This document shows, piece after piece, positions 1 to 10,764 of a stretch of DNA of 64,000 nucleotides. Numbering within the stretch: the first letter of the stretch is position 1; each line of letters starts with the position of its first letter. The DNA lies in the NCBI GenBank assembly GCA_002897115.2, contig BCIH01000001.1, positions 1,194,735-1,258,734 of the forward strand, written 5' to 3'. This DNA is from Prototheca cutis (lineage: Eukaryota; Chlorophyta; Trebouxiophyceae; Chlorellales; Chlorellaceae). Position numbers and translations under genes: made by a program. The notes beneath the pieces were generated by a model, which saw only the letters and a program-made list of their open reading frames with translations, was not told where the DNA came from and did not search any database.

Positions 1-138
1 CTTTCTTGCCTTTGACCCAGTGGACATGCATTCGTGAATGAGCGTATGTGTGCGTCGGCTCAACAATCGACGACCCCCACCCCCAAACTCCTCCCCACGA
101 TCCACCTCCCACCCACATATCGACCCACAAAAACACAG

Positions 139-403
139 GTTGCTGGGGCAGGATGTGGTGCGGGAGTATGAGGGCACGATGGCCGCAGAGGACTTTGCCT
201 TTATCGCCCGGGCCGTACCGGCGACATTCATGTTTCTGGGCATCCGGAACGAGACGNCCGGAGCCGTGCANGGCCTGCACACGCCGCGGTTCATCCTGGA
301 CGAACAGGTGCTGCCCCTGGGAGCCGCGCTCCACGCCACACTCGCGCGCGACTGGCTGGAGCGGGAAGCCGCGCGGAAGCCTGCTGCCGCTGACGAGCTA
401 TGA
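139..403 (+). CDS. M20-family amidohydrolase (IAA-amino acid hydrolase ILR1-like), last exon, 5'-partial
   Basis: Only the C-terminal exon is in the window. It follows an acceptor (aacacag) and runs to TGA at 401-403. The peptide carries the conserved C-terminal block of plant ILR1/IAR3-type M20 metallopeptidases: a MAAEDFAFIARAVP segment containing the late metal-ligand glutamate, then FMFLGIRNE, GLHTPRF and LDEQVLPLGAALHA. These enzymes cleave amino-acid conjugates such as IAA-amino acids, and the plant members are held in the ER by KDEL-like tails. This protein ends in ADEL, which resembles that signal but lacks the usual K/H/R at -4. The catalytic N-terminal part lies outside the window, so the substrate cannot be assigned. 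Two Ns in the exon keep the frame. Confidence 0.8.
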
Positions 404-768
404 CCGGGTGATCATCAGTTTTTTTTTTGGGGGGGGGGAGGTAAGTGCTAAACGACATTCCACCTGGATGCACGCAANTACCCTGGACCATTGCCTCTCC
501 CATGTGACGGCCAGGCCCCGACAATGTTGTTGATCAGTTGTTGGTTACGGCTCCAGCAGGTGCTGCTGTATCATATTCTGATGTTCCTTCCTCTGTACCC
601 CCATCCTNGTCCNGCTGAAACACGCAGGTCCTGCTGCAATTTGCTTGCTTCTCAATTTTTTCTGTAATCTTGACCAATTGCACTTCAAGTGGCTGGCTGG
701 ACATCAGCATTCCCTACGCGTTACACGGCTGGGAATCACAAAAAACACGCCCCCNTGCCGGCCGCTGT
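404..768. other. Intergenic, convergent 3' ends
   Basis: This stretch lies between the stop of the M20 gene (+) and the stop of the proteasome gene (-). It holds a T9/G9 homopolymer junction near 419-438 and several ambiguous bases. ORFs here are not gene-like. Confidence 0.6.
721..725 (-). terminator. TGTAA polyadenylation signal of the proteasome alpha-2 gene
   Basis: TTACA on the + strand reads TGTAA on the minus strand, about 45 nt after the stop codon. TGTAA is the usual green-algal polyadenylation signal, and the spacing fits. Confidence 0.5.
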
Positions 769-1882
769 TCACTCCACTTCCTGGAGGTAATCATTGACTT
801 CGGCTGGGGTCAGGACACGGAACGTGTGGTCCTCTCCAATGATCCCAATCTCCACATTCTCCCCCGTCATCTCGCCTGCAAGGAGGTCACGGTTATGATG
901 GTATCATGCTTGTTTTCTACGCCGGNATGTCTGCAGGCATGTGATCAGGGGCCATGGGGGCCGCAGTCCAGCAGGCCCCGAGGCCACTGCCTCATGTGCC
1001 TTTGTCCTGGTCAGGCAAGATCCATAGAATCCCCTCTCGCCCAGCAGTCCCCCCCATCCCTTTCACCGCAAAATAAACAAATAAAAAATCCCCCATTCCT
1101 TGCCTTCGAAGCCGTCCTTGAGTGTGAGCAGAGCTGTGTGTATCGCATCCTCCAGCTCGATGTCATCGCTGAACCGCTTCTCCAGGAACGTCCGGGCATT
1201 GACTGCGTTTTTGCCAATAGCGCTGGCCTTCCAGGCAAAGTAGGAGCCNGAGGGGTCCACCTGGTACAACTGTGGCCCGCTCTCATCCACCCCGGCCATC
1301 AGCAACGACACGCCAAATGGCCGCACGCCGCCAGACTCTGCGGTTGGAATTGGGGTCTGGCGTTTTAGGGTCTGTGGTCAGGCTGGATTTTTGCAGGGCG
1401 ATGCTAGACACCGGGCAGCNACGCTCCATGGACGACTCATCACAGCATCACCACCGCCCTCCGACCACAAGGACATATGCCCAACCTCAATCCCCCGTGC
1501 CTCCCAAAACATACAACGTACGTGTAAACTCTTGCATGACGGCTGCAACCTCCCGCACGAGTTGGGCCACTGGAATGTGTTCATGGTACTGGCGGTAGTA
1601 GGTCTGGCCCGCCTTGCGTGCCTTCCTAACCAGCACCCTGGAGTCGGGGCCCATGCCCGCGTAGGCTAGTCCCACGTTGGGCGTGAGCAACGATATCTTC
1701 TGCACCGTGCTCTCGTCAACCAGGACGCTGGGCAGCTTCTTCTCTGTGGCGATCACTACCCCGTTGCTGGCCTTGATGCCGAGGCTCGTCGCACCCCCAT
1801 TCACCGCCGCGAGGGCATACTCAATTTGCACGAGCTTGCCACTGGGGCTGAATGTCGTCAGCGAGAATGAATACTGCGGCAT
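769..1882 (-). CDS. 20S proteasome subunit alpha type-2
   Basis: Three exons (1882-1522, 1337-1104, 875-769) give 702 nt, that is 233 residues plus stop; the human alpha-2 subunit has 234. The N-terminus [19 protein letters not shown] is the alpha-type signature, followed by [11 protein letters not shown]. Joining exon 1 to exon 2 restores [19 protein letters not shown], and exon 3 gives [20 protein letters not shown]. The protein forms part of the outer alpha ring of the 20S core, which gates substrate entry. Intron 1 is GT-AG. Intron 2 has a GC donor (exon ...GAAG, then gcaagg), because no GT donor keeps the family sequence intact. The start is the only ATG that gives the canonical N-terminus. 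Confidence 0.95.
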
Positions 1883-2700
1883 GGGGGGGAGGGATGCCAG
1901 TGAGCAGACTCTGGTGCTGGGCTGCCAAGCCCACGATCACTCTCCCGCGATCACAAGGTCTGGGGCCCCGCGCGCACCTGTGACTCCCCCATGCCCTCGA
2001 AGACTATCTATATGCGTGATGGGATCCAATCGATCCAGAAAAGCGCGCTCCCTGGCCACGCCGCGAAGCCCAGCGCTTCCCTGGGCCTGGCTGTGGTCAC
2101 AATCTCCCGGCGAGACTCAGTACCAATGGGAGCTTGCACTTCCTGTGGTTGGGGTGACACCAGACTATCACAGGAAATCGGATGTGATGAGTGCATCAAG
2201 TCGTGGTGGTGGGAGCTTGGATCATGTGCTATCCCTGGACATTCCCGAAAGCATCATTGGGCTCGTTCTCGTTCCCGATCTCAGGAGCAGGGGCATGAAC
2301 CTTCCAGCGGACCGGAACTCTGCCATAGCATTTGGGCACTCCTTTCACGCACAGAGAGCCAGCTCGCAATTTTCACTGTTCATTAAATATTCCCAGAGTG
2401 CACCAGCAGGTATGTACCCCCCAGAGGTGATGTTTCTGGCCGAGGCTGGGATCCTGAGGAGGCCTCCGGACCAGCCAGAGCAGAGCAGGGAGAAGCCGAG
2501 GTCCGAGGACATGTACATTCCCTTCCAGATCCGGTCCGATGGCAAGGACAGGAACTTGTATGAGGTTNGTGGGATTGGCTGTGGCGATGCCCATGAGTTT
2601 GTGCAGCACAGGAGATTTGTGATGTACCCTGGAGAGCGCCCACTCCCTTCGGTGGTCAGTGGGCCCCCTGTCAGGAGGAACCCCCGCCTCTGTTGTCGCA
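1883..2700. other. Upstream region and unresolved 5' part of the SNF5-like gene
   Basis: This region lies between the divergent proteasome gene and the SNF5-like gene. Two plus-strand stretches look exon-like: about 2330-2420, ending at a strong donor (cagcag followed by gtatgt), and about 2430-2566, encoding EDMYIPFQIRSDGKDRNLYE before a gttngt donor. I could not join them into a recognised protein, so they are recorded here as possible 5' exons only. Confidence 0.3.
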
Positions 2701-3941
2701 CCCATGCAGCCCCTCCTCATTCGCATTGGGAGCGGCAAGGACTCGGATGGCATTGCCACGGATCTGGCATCCGCTGTTTTGCCCAGTCACGCCAACTCTG
2801 AGATCGTGCACGCGTGCGTCCGGGAGGGCCTGTGGTTGGGGAGCGGCGTTGCACATGTGCGTGGGGGGAAGAAGGCTGTGCTTACCAGAGTGCCTGTCAT
2901 TCCATGCAGCNTGATGGAGCGTCAAAACGCNAGAATTTGTAACGCCGGTCCGTGCGCTCCCTTCACATGTGCAGGCAGCTCAAGAAGCAGGTAGACCTGA
3001 CCACACGGTTGCTGCGCCAAGCGCCAGGTGGCGAGCCCAGACCCCCCCGCGATGCCAGCGGCGCGGCGCCAGAACTGCCACGATACATCCAGTTTGATGT
3101 GGGCGCCGTGGGGGTTGTGTGCGGACCGTGCTGAGGTGGCGGTAGGATGCATGGCCGGTGGTGCACTGGGATAAAGGTGTTTGAGATGGCTGCGCCGCCT
3201 TCCTTCTCCAGAACCCCCCCCCCCCGCCTCTTCTTCATTCTCCTCCCTCTTGCGACACGATGCTCACCCATTCAGACCGCCCTTTCATGGCCACACCACG
3301 GATCGCAGGTTCAGGTGTCGCTGGGCCGGCGGATATTCCAGGACCGCCTGAAGTGGGATTTGGCGTGCCCCTTGGACGCCAGCACGCCCTATGCCTGTGG
3401 CGTCGCCCAGGACCTCGGCCTGCCCTGGGTTTCGGCAGTCATCATCGCCAAACGCGTCCGGGAGCGCCTGGAATTGCTGCACAAAGTGCGGAGTTGGATT
3501 TTTTGCGATGGCATGTGGGCCCGTGGTTCTGCNCTGCAAGGGAGGTCGATTGATGGTAGAGAGTCGAAGGATTAAGCGTGCAGCATTTAAAGAATCTTTG
3601 GAAAGGATCATGCATGCGAGGTGCACATGCATGTGCATGTAGGCAAATGCACAATGCAACTCCCCTCACCTGTGCCCACACCAATCCAGGAGGGGCTGGA
3701 GGCGGCGGGAGCGACTGCGTGGGAGCCCAGGCCGGGGGTGGTGCTGCCCACGCAGTCGCCCTGGCCACGCCTCGTGCAAAGAGAAGCGCTGGATGCGGCT
3801 GTTTCACCACGGACGCCACGTGATGCGGGCGCGGCCGTGTCGCCACGGGCACAGAAAGACCCCGCACCACAGCCGGCCGCTGCAGAAGAACCCGGGATGG
3901 ATGTGGACCAGAAGAACGACCCCTTGCAAGAGAATGCATGA
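2701..3941 (+). CDS. SNF5/SMARCB1-domain protein, probable (5' structure unresolved)
   Basis: The exon at 3309-3485 (acceptor gatcgcag, donor gtgcgg) encodes RIFQDRLKWDLACP followed by CGVAQDLGLPWVSAV and IIAKRVRERLE. This fits an SNF5 repeat, whose pattern is roughly F-WDL-P, DLGL, IA-IR-QL. SNF5 proteins are core subunits of SWI/SNF-type nucleosome remodellers and contact the histone acidic patch. Upstream candidate exons begin near 2707 (PLLIRIGSGKDSDG) and 2982 (QLKKQVDLTTRLLRQ). The last exon, about 3690-3941, encodes a low-complexity acidic tail ending in QENA. Only one SNF5 repeat is evident, and the first exon is not identified. The family call rests on that one exon; the other exons are inferred from splice signals. 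Confidence 0.4.
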
Positions 3942-4207
3942 TACTGAGCAGTGTGCTCTGTGAACGGCATGCACGTTGCATATGAAAGAGGTGGGGAGGC
4001 CAAGCCAAAAAATATTTCCCCCTCCCGTACGGCCGTAGGCCGGAAAAAGCACGTGTAGAAATGCGTTGGGCGCGCGACTTTGCACTCCCCTGAGGAGTGG
4101 TCAGAATAAAGGACTATCGTCCGGCCTGCCCATATTCGAGAGTGCCATCAATATCACAGAGCTGTGGCATTANACAGGGCGCATTGACAGGGCATCGAGT
4201 GCGCACC

Positions 4208-6872
4208 ATGGCTGAGACGGCGGGGTGGACCCTGCCGGACAAGTGGTCGGAGGACCTGGTGGATGAGAATGGGGCCAAGCTCAGCAAGAGGTTAGCCGGG
4301 AAATGNATTTTGTGTTGGCATGCTGGATTCGTGATGTACGTACCCTCATGCATGCAGCCCCGGAGTGGATCACCGCTCAAACACCTCCCCGTCGTCCTGT
4401 ACGCTCCGCTCCCTGCAGCGAGTACAAGCGCCGCGTGAAGCTGGCGTCCAAGGAGAAGGAGATGGCGGAGAAGAAGGTAGGGCGCCGTGTCATGTTCATG
4501 GTAGTGTCGGATTCTGATGGCATGTTGTTGATGGAGCGCCCAGCTCATGTGTGCCCAGCCACCCCTGTTCCCACTTTCAGGCCAAGCAGGCAGAGGCCGC
4601 CGCCGCTGTGGCCGCCGCCAAGGCAGCCAAGCCTGCACTCGCGGCGCTGGAGGACGATGCCAACGAGGAGGCAGACCCCACCAAGTACCACGAGAACAGG
4701 TGTGATGTTTTTGTTTGCTCGGGAGAAAGGCGTGCAGGCTCGATGCAATCACGGGCGTGCCTCACCCGCCGCTCATGCTCTCCGCTGTCTTTCCTGATCT
4801 CCCCCAACTTTATACACATGCGCAACAACAACAACAACAGGGTGAACGCGGTGCGTGCGGCACAGCAGCGTGGGGAAAACCCTTTCCCGCACAAGTTCCA
4901 GATCACAATCCAGCTGCCGGCGTACGTCGAGCAGTATGCTGGGCTGGAAGCTGGCGAGCAGCTGGCCGACATCGAGGTGCGGCTGGCGGGGCGCGTGGAG
5001 CGCAAGGCCGCGTCGGGCCCCAAGTTGGCCTTCCTGGAGCTGCGCAGCCTGGGCGCCAAGCTGCAGATCATGGCTGACGCCCGCAACTTTGGCGACGACG
5101 TCGAGGCGTACCAGGCAGCGATGAACGCCGTCAAGCGTGGCGACATTGTCGGCATCGTGGGCTTCCCNGGCAAGTCCAAGAAGGGCGAGCTGTCGGTGTT
5201 TGCTCGCGANATCCAGGTCCTCACGCCCTGCCTCCACATGGCCCCGGGTCGCCGCACGGGCCTCAAGGACCAGGTATGTAATTATGGTTCTTGATTCGTT
5301 TTTCACTTTTTTTTGAATTTTTAATGCATTTTTTTATTCCTTTTGCAAACTTCTTTTATCATCTGATGAGTTTCAACGCATGAAAATACCCGNGTGGGTC
5401 CACCTACCAACTTGCCACCGACCCGCCCATAAAATCAACAGGAGACGCGGTACCGCCAGCGGTACCTGGACCTGATTGCCAACCCTTCAGTGATTGACAC
5501 CTTCCGGACCCGGTCTCGGATCATCACGTACATCCGCTCCTTCTTCGACGGGCGGGGTTTTTTGGAGGTGGAGACGCCCATGATGGACAAGCTGGCCGGC
5601 GGCGCGACGGCGCGCCCCTTCATCACGCACCACAACGACCTGGACATGCAGCTGTACATGCGCATCGCGCCCGAGCTCTACCTCAAGATGCTGGTTGTCG
5701 GCGGGCTGGAGCGGGTGTACGAGATCGGCAAGCAATTCCGGAACGAGGGCATTGACATGACGCACAACCCCGAATTCACCACCATTGAGACGTACGAGGC
5801 GTACGCGGACTACAACGATGTCATGCGCACGACGGAGGAGCTGGTGTCGGGGCTGGCCATGGCGCTGACCGGATCGCACAAGATTACCTACCACCCGGAC
5901 GGGCCTGAGGGCCGCGCCGTGGAGATTGACTTCACCCCGCCCTTCCGCCGCATCTCCATGGTGCCGGGGCTGGAGGAGGTCCTGGGCGTCAAGCTCCCAG
6001 CCGACCTGGAGACCGAGGAGGCCCGGCTGTTCCTGCTGGACCTGTGCAACAAGAAGGGCGTCGAGTGCCCGCCACCCCAGACCACGGCTCGGCTGCTGGA
6101 CAAGCTCGTCGGCGAGTTCGTGGAGCCCACCTGCGTCGACCCCACGTTCATCTGTGACCACCCTCAAATCATGTCCCCCCTCGCCAAGTGGTGTGCTGGT
6201 CTCAGCTGTTTGCTGTTGGAGTTCTGGGCTTCTTTACTGCATACGTATGACAACATGGGTTGCTCACTGTGTGGACAACCCCCCCCCAACCGCACCTGCA
6301 GGCACCGGAGCATGCCCGGGATGACGGAGCGGTTTGAGCTGTTTGTCAACTGCCGCGAGGTGTGCAATGCCTACACCGAGTTGAACGATCCGCTGCGTCA
6401 ACGCATGCTTTTCGAGCAGCAGGCCGCCGCCAAGGCTGCTGGGGATGACGAGGCAATGTTTGTGGATGAAAACTTCCTTACGGCCCTCGAGTACGGCCTG
6501 CCCCCCACTGCCGGCTGGGGACTGGGCATTGACCGCCTCACCATGCTCTTCGCCGACCACAACAACATCAAGGAGGTGAGTATTTTTTTTGCTTTTGTTA
6601 GTGTCTGTGAGTGTTTTGGGGGGGGGGTGGGTAGGTGTGGGGGTTATCTTCGGGCGTTGGGTCCGGACTCTGGCAGGGGCGTGCTCCACCACCATACCGT
6701 GATCATTCTATGCGTGGTCCACTGAATAGTGCAACCCCAATGTGCGCAGGTGTTGTTATTCCCAGCGATGAAGCCTGAAAACACGGGGGCGCCCAGGAAG
6801 GATGCTGCTGACGTCGCCGCAGGTGCGGAGGGACTCGGGCTGCTGGCATGCAGTACNGGGGTTGTGCCGTGA
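4208..6872 (+). CDS. Lysyl-tRNA synthetase, class II, cytosolic type
   Basis: Charges tRNA-Lys with lysine. Seven exons are visible. Exon 1 starts at the ATG at 4208 ([15 protein letters not shown]). Exons 2-3 encode a Lys/Ala-rich N-terminal extension typical of eukaryotic cytosolic enzymes ([17 protein letters not shown]). Exon 4 (about 4842-5273) encodes the OB-fold anticodon-binding domain ([23 protein letters not shown]). Exon 5 begins after caacag at about 5442 and has [11 protein letters not shown] and motif 2 ([20 protein letters not shown]). Exon 6 has [20 protein letters not shown] and motif 3 ([13 protein letters not shown]). Exon 7 starts at 6750 ([15 protein letters not shown]) and runs to TGA at 6870-6872. 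There is no organelle-targeting sequence at the chosen start. Ns at 5168 and 5210 lie inside codons and keep frame. Confidence 0.95.
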
Positions 6873-7606
6873 TAGATGGGGGGGAGGGATGGGAATCACT
6901 GCAGAATGATGTGATCTATGCATGTGTGGGTTTGTTGGGGACGGTGCATTTCTTAATGGCTACGCTTTTGTGTGCCATCGACAACTCCGACCCTTGGGGC
7001 ACCTCCTGTCAGCCTGCTGGGCCCGAAATGCTCAATCCATGTCCCCCCGCAGACCAAGTGGATGGCCTGAAGCTTTGATGCTCTGGCAGCTTGACATTGC
7101 AGTGCTGCTGGCTGTGTCTCGTGCTTGTGCTGGCTGTGTGCGATGTAAACAGCAATCCATATTGATCAAACATTGGGTTGATGATGAGGGTTCACACTGC
7201 TGGGGGGAGGGGGTGCACCATGGCGATCAAACAGAGCAGGGTGTCACTGCACATGCTCCGTTCAGTGTGCAGCAACAAAAAGCAGTGCTCAAGCACAGCA
7301 AAGAGCATTGTTCCAGGGATGGAACAGCGTGGAGGGTAGGTCCCATGCGGATGGAACCATGTGGGCCATTCGGGCCCGCGGTGCCCAACGCCCCAGAGCT
7401 GACATCTTATCGATGGGGTTCCCCACAGTCACCCTCGATCAGGCCGACGTTGTTGTAGATATCCCGGGTGGGACTCACATCGTGAGGTGTGGGCGCACTC
7501 CATGATAACAGCTGCCTGCAGATCCCCCAAGGTCTCTCCTCCTAATTGCTGGTCATGCCAGGGAACCCCATGCCAGGGAACCCCATGCCAGGGAACCCCA
7601 CCTCCA
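6873..7606. other. Convergent intergenic region
   Basis: This stretch lies between the ends of the lysyl-tRNA synthetase (+) and GT90 (-) genes. A TGTAA sits at 7144-7148, rather far (272 nt) from the synthetase stop. The only other structure is the 15-bp tandem repeat at 7555-7599. Confidence 0.55.
7555..7599. repeat. 15-bp tandem repeat, three copies
   Basis: The unit atgccagggaacccc is repeated three times without change, beginning 8 nt beyond the GT90 stop codon. It should therefore lie in that gene's 3' UTR. Confidence 0.85.
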
Positions 7607-7918
7607 TCACTGTTCGTCGACGGGGCAGCCACCTTGGTAATCGAGGAGCCAGGGGTAGGCACGGGCCACCTGGTCCGCGTCCTCTGCATGCGGGCTGCCA
7701 AATTCCTCCAGCATCGCTGCCCCCGTGATGCAGCGCGCCTTGCGGTGTGGGACCGGCGTGAACTTTTGCCGTTCTGCATACGCCCGCAGCATGTCACGCA
7801 CGTACACCAGCAGGTGCGGCATCGTCAGCTTTTCCTCTGCAAACTGCCGTGCTGCCTCCGCCATTTGGTCTGGAGTGCTCTTGGAGCCCCAGGAGTAGTT
7901 ACCCTCTGTGTGTGTGTG

Positions 7919-7960
<42 letters not shown>

Positions 7961-10195
7961 CTGGGATGGGTGTGAGGAATGGGGAGGCACTCATTGTTGC
8001 GCCCCAACGATCAAACACACACACAGCTTCCCACAAACAAAACCGCTCTCACTTAAAAATCCACTCCTCACCCCCTCCAAGAGTTCCAGTTGTTTACCTG
8101 CATCCTTCTTGACGGCATAGCTGTTGGGGTCATCGGCACGCTTGCGGAGCTCGCTGAGCCGCGGGGTCTTCTCCCATTCCTCCCGTGCCTTGCGCAGCGT
8201 CGGCGTGAGTGAAAACTCCTCGGCAGCTGCTTTGGACTCTGGGTTTCCAGACTTGGACTCTGCCAGCAGAGCATTCATCTCCTTGACCTGTCGGGCGGGT
8301 TGATGTTGTTACGGAGTTGGTGAAATGCGAGACACAGTTGGGGGGGGGGGGGGGGGGGGGGGGGGATGGTCTTGAGTCATCTCATGCACCAGCAACCGAA
8401 GCTCCATGCACCCTCCAACCGATCACACAGACACCATAACCATATGACTTACAATCTTGACAGTTTCGGTGCAGAGTTCAGCTCCCTGCTGCGGCAGTTC
8501 CACGTACTCGCGCCCCGAGGTCAAAGCGCGCGTGTACCATTCGTGGTGCTCCAGACCCTGAGCGGCCAGGATCACCCCGGCGCCCACCATCTTGTGCCGC
8601 AGATTCGTCACCCCTGGATGTCATTGGGCGACAGGTGGCTTTGATAAAGGGCGTTTGCATGCGCTGGCACCACGCCTCCCAATGCGTCCATAAAGGAAAA
8701 AAGCAAGCGTGCCAACCGAGGTCACTCACAGGCCAGGGTCTCGATGTGGACTTGGTAACGGTAGTCGAGGAAATCGTGCATGACGACGGGGTCGCGAGCG
8801 ACATTGAGCAGCGCGGCATCGTCGCTGCGACCAGAGGCGCTCAGCACTTTGACGCAGCGCACGAAATCACGGCGACGCGCATCCCGCCAGGGGTAGATTG
8901 GGTCGTTGATCCGCCCACGCCACAGCGCCTGGGGCAGCCGGTCGCTGAGGCTCACGCCGGCATACTTCTTCCCCAGCAGTTCCTTTTGTCGGGTCCAGCC
9001 CATGACCGGGTGGCCCCAGGGGTCCATGAGGTAATCATATTCGTGCCCATACCAGGCGTAGTCGGGCAGGACCAGGTCGGCGTGTGCTGCGTCCGCGTTG
9101 TACGAAAACATTGGCACGGGCGGGCCGGCGCGGGTGGCGTTGCGCGCGGGGATGCAGGGGAAGTCGCCCAGCTGCATCACCGCGTCCAGGTCTGGGATCT
9201 GCCCCGGGAACAGCCGCAGCACATCCAACAGCAGCAGCATGGCGTAGGGCACACGCCCACGTGCCGCCACGTGCCCGGGACCCAGAAGGGCGGGGTACCA
9301 GCCGGGACCGCGAGCAGTGATGTGGAACACATGCAGCTTTCCGTCGATGATTTGGAAACGGAACATGTCACCATCACAGGTGTCATACATGTTCTCGGCC
9401 TCTTCCAAATGATCCTGTGTGTGGGTTTTGTTGTTGGGGTCTTGATGATGTTTGGGCGCCGGTATTGTAAATACTGTGTGGGGGGTGCGGGGGCACACCG
9501 CGTGCATGTCCAGTAATACTGCACTACTCTCTGTGCATCTGCACGAACGCGTGCAACAAACATGCTATACTTGCGCACGCACCAGGGTGATGCCAGAGAC
9601 ATTCCAGGGCGCCAGATCACGCTCGATCCACTCGTGCATGAACGACTTGGAGTCCTTGAGCTGCAGTGAGAGCAAAGATGCCAAGGGTTAAACATACCTG
9701 CCTGCCAGCGCGAGAGACCGCATGCACATTAATGGGCGCACTCTGATTCACGCCATGGAACAGTCACTGCAGGCTGGGAAACGCCGGCGCGTGGTAGCAG
9801 CCAGGCAGCCGAACCCCCCCCGGTCCTAGCCACTGGAACCTCGGCGCCAGGGTGGGACACACACGTCAGCCTCCCACCATGCAAGCTCGTCGTACCTCCG
9901 CCGCATGTTGCGCAATGTAGTCCGTGTACTCTGCCGAGACGTTGGACTGGAATGTGCTCTCCGTGTGACCTGGGAAAAGCGGCTGAAGGTAGGCGTGGCT
10001 GCTCTTCGGAACTTGGACAAAGCTGCCGGTCCATGATCGGGCGGAGGCGTCGTCGTCCGAGCCCGACAGGCTGCTGCGGCCCCTAGGCAGGGGCAGGGGC
10101 GGGTGGAATATGGACGGCCCCACGAAGCAGATGAACAGCAGCACGCCAATCACATTGGCAGGGCTCATGCGGGGGAGCCATTTCTCGGGCCTCAT
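7607..10195 (-). CDS. Glycosyltransferase family 90 (CAP10/POGLUT-like) type II membrane protein
   Basis: Exon 1 (10195-9896) starts MRPEKWLPRMSP and has a signal anchor at about residues 14-31 (VIGVLLFICFVGPSIF), which indicates a Golgi/ER type II protein. Exon 2 (about 9661-9590) gives MHEWIERDLAPWNVSGITL. The large exon (about 9410-8730) has YDTCDGDMFRFQIIDGKLHV, LPDYAWYGHEYDYL and PQALWRGRINDPIYPWRDAR, the WRG block typical of GT90/CAP10 proteins. Later exons encode YRYQVHIETLACE, LRHKMVGAGVILAAQGLEHH-EWYTRAL and NYSWGSKSTPDQMAEA, and the protein ends in CPVDEQ. Family members transfer glucose or xylose to proteins or glycans in the secretory pathway; the acceptor is unknown here. Two introns contain long poly-G runs on the + strand. 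Confidence 0.85.
7921..7960. repeat. Poly-G tract (about 40 nt) in a GT90 intron
   Basis: Uninterrupted G run preceded by a (TG)n tract; the sense strand of the host gene is poly-C. Exact length may be unreliable. Confidence 0.85.
8340..8365. repeat. Poly-G tract (26 nt) in a GT90 intron
   Basis: Second homopolymer in the same gene, lying in the intron between the exons for the MNALLAES and LRHKMVGAG segments. Confidence 0.85.
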
Positions 10196-10764
10196 GGCGA
10201 CGACGAGACCTGGCGGCGCAGATCACAGTTCAAGCCTCTGCGCATGAGGTAATAATTGTTGAACTGGGCGCTTTGTGCGGGTTCCTGCTGCCAGATCCGC
10301 AGCGGCCCCGCCAAGCAACTTCACGGACGACTCTGCCACTGGCAGGGTTGGCGAGCAAGCATTGGACGGACCGAGCGCTTGGGGATCCGGCACGTCAGAT
10401 CCCATGCACTTTCCCATACCGTTGTAATGACAAAAAGACTTGTTTCGCGGCGCGGGATGAATTTCTTGCATCGCGAATGCAATGGATCGCGCTGCCCCTC
10501 GGCCTCCTCGTGGCTCCGTCTGTCCGGCCAGGGACCGTTTCCCTGGTTGGCGATCCCATCGCTGGATAACCACCCCTCCAACCGCCATCCGACTCTGTTC
10601 TCTGTTAAGCATTGCACGCGGTGATGAGAGATGCACTGGATTACAAAGAGCGCATGACAGAGCCGGGCATGGATGCGGAGGAGTGCCCTGGGCAGTCCCA
10701 GGAAAGGACACACAGGAGGCAGCTAGCGAGCCCGACCCGTGAATGAGCAATGTGATAAGGAGGT
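10196..10764. other. Intergenic between GT90 and eIF2-beta
   Basis: This stretch should hold the GT90 promoter and the eIF2-beta 3' UTR. I recognise nothing else. A long minus-strand ORF crosses it but resembles no protein and overlaps the eIF2-beta last exon in another frame. Confidence 0.5.
10641..10645 (-). terminator. TGTAA polyadenylation signal of eIF2-beta
   Basis: TTACA on the + strand (TGTAA on the coding strand), about 120 nt after the eIF2-beta stop. Confidence 0.4.

Noticed and set aside
1677..2801. Long plus-strand ORF (374 codons) across the proteasome 5' exon and beyond
   Set aside because: Its first part is antisense to proteasome alpha-2 exon 1 and the rest is mostly a chance reading through GC-rich sequence. 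Only short internal pieces look exon-like.
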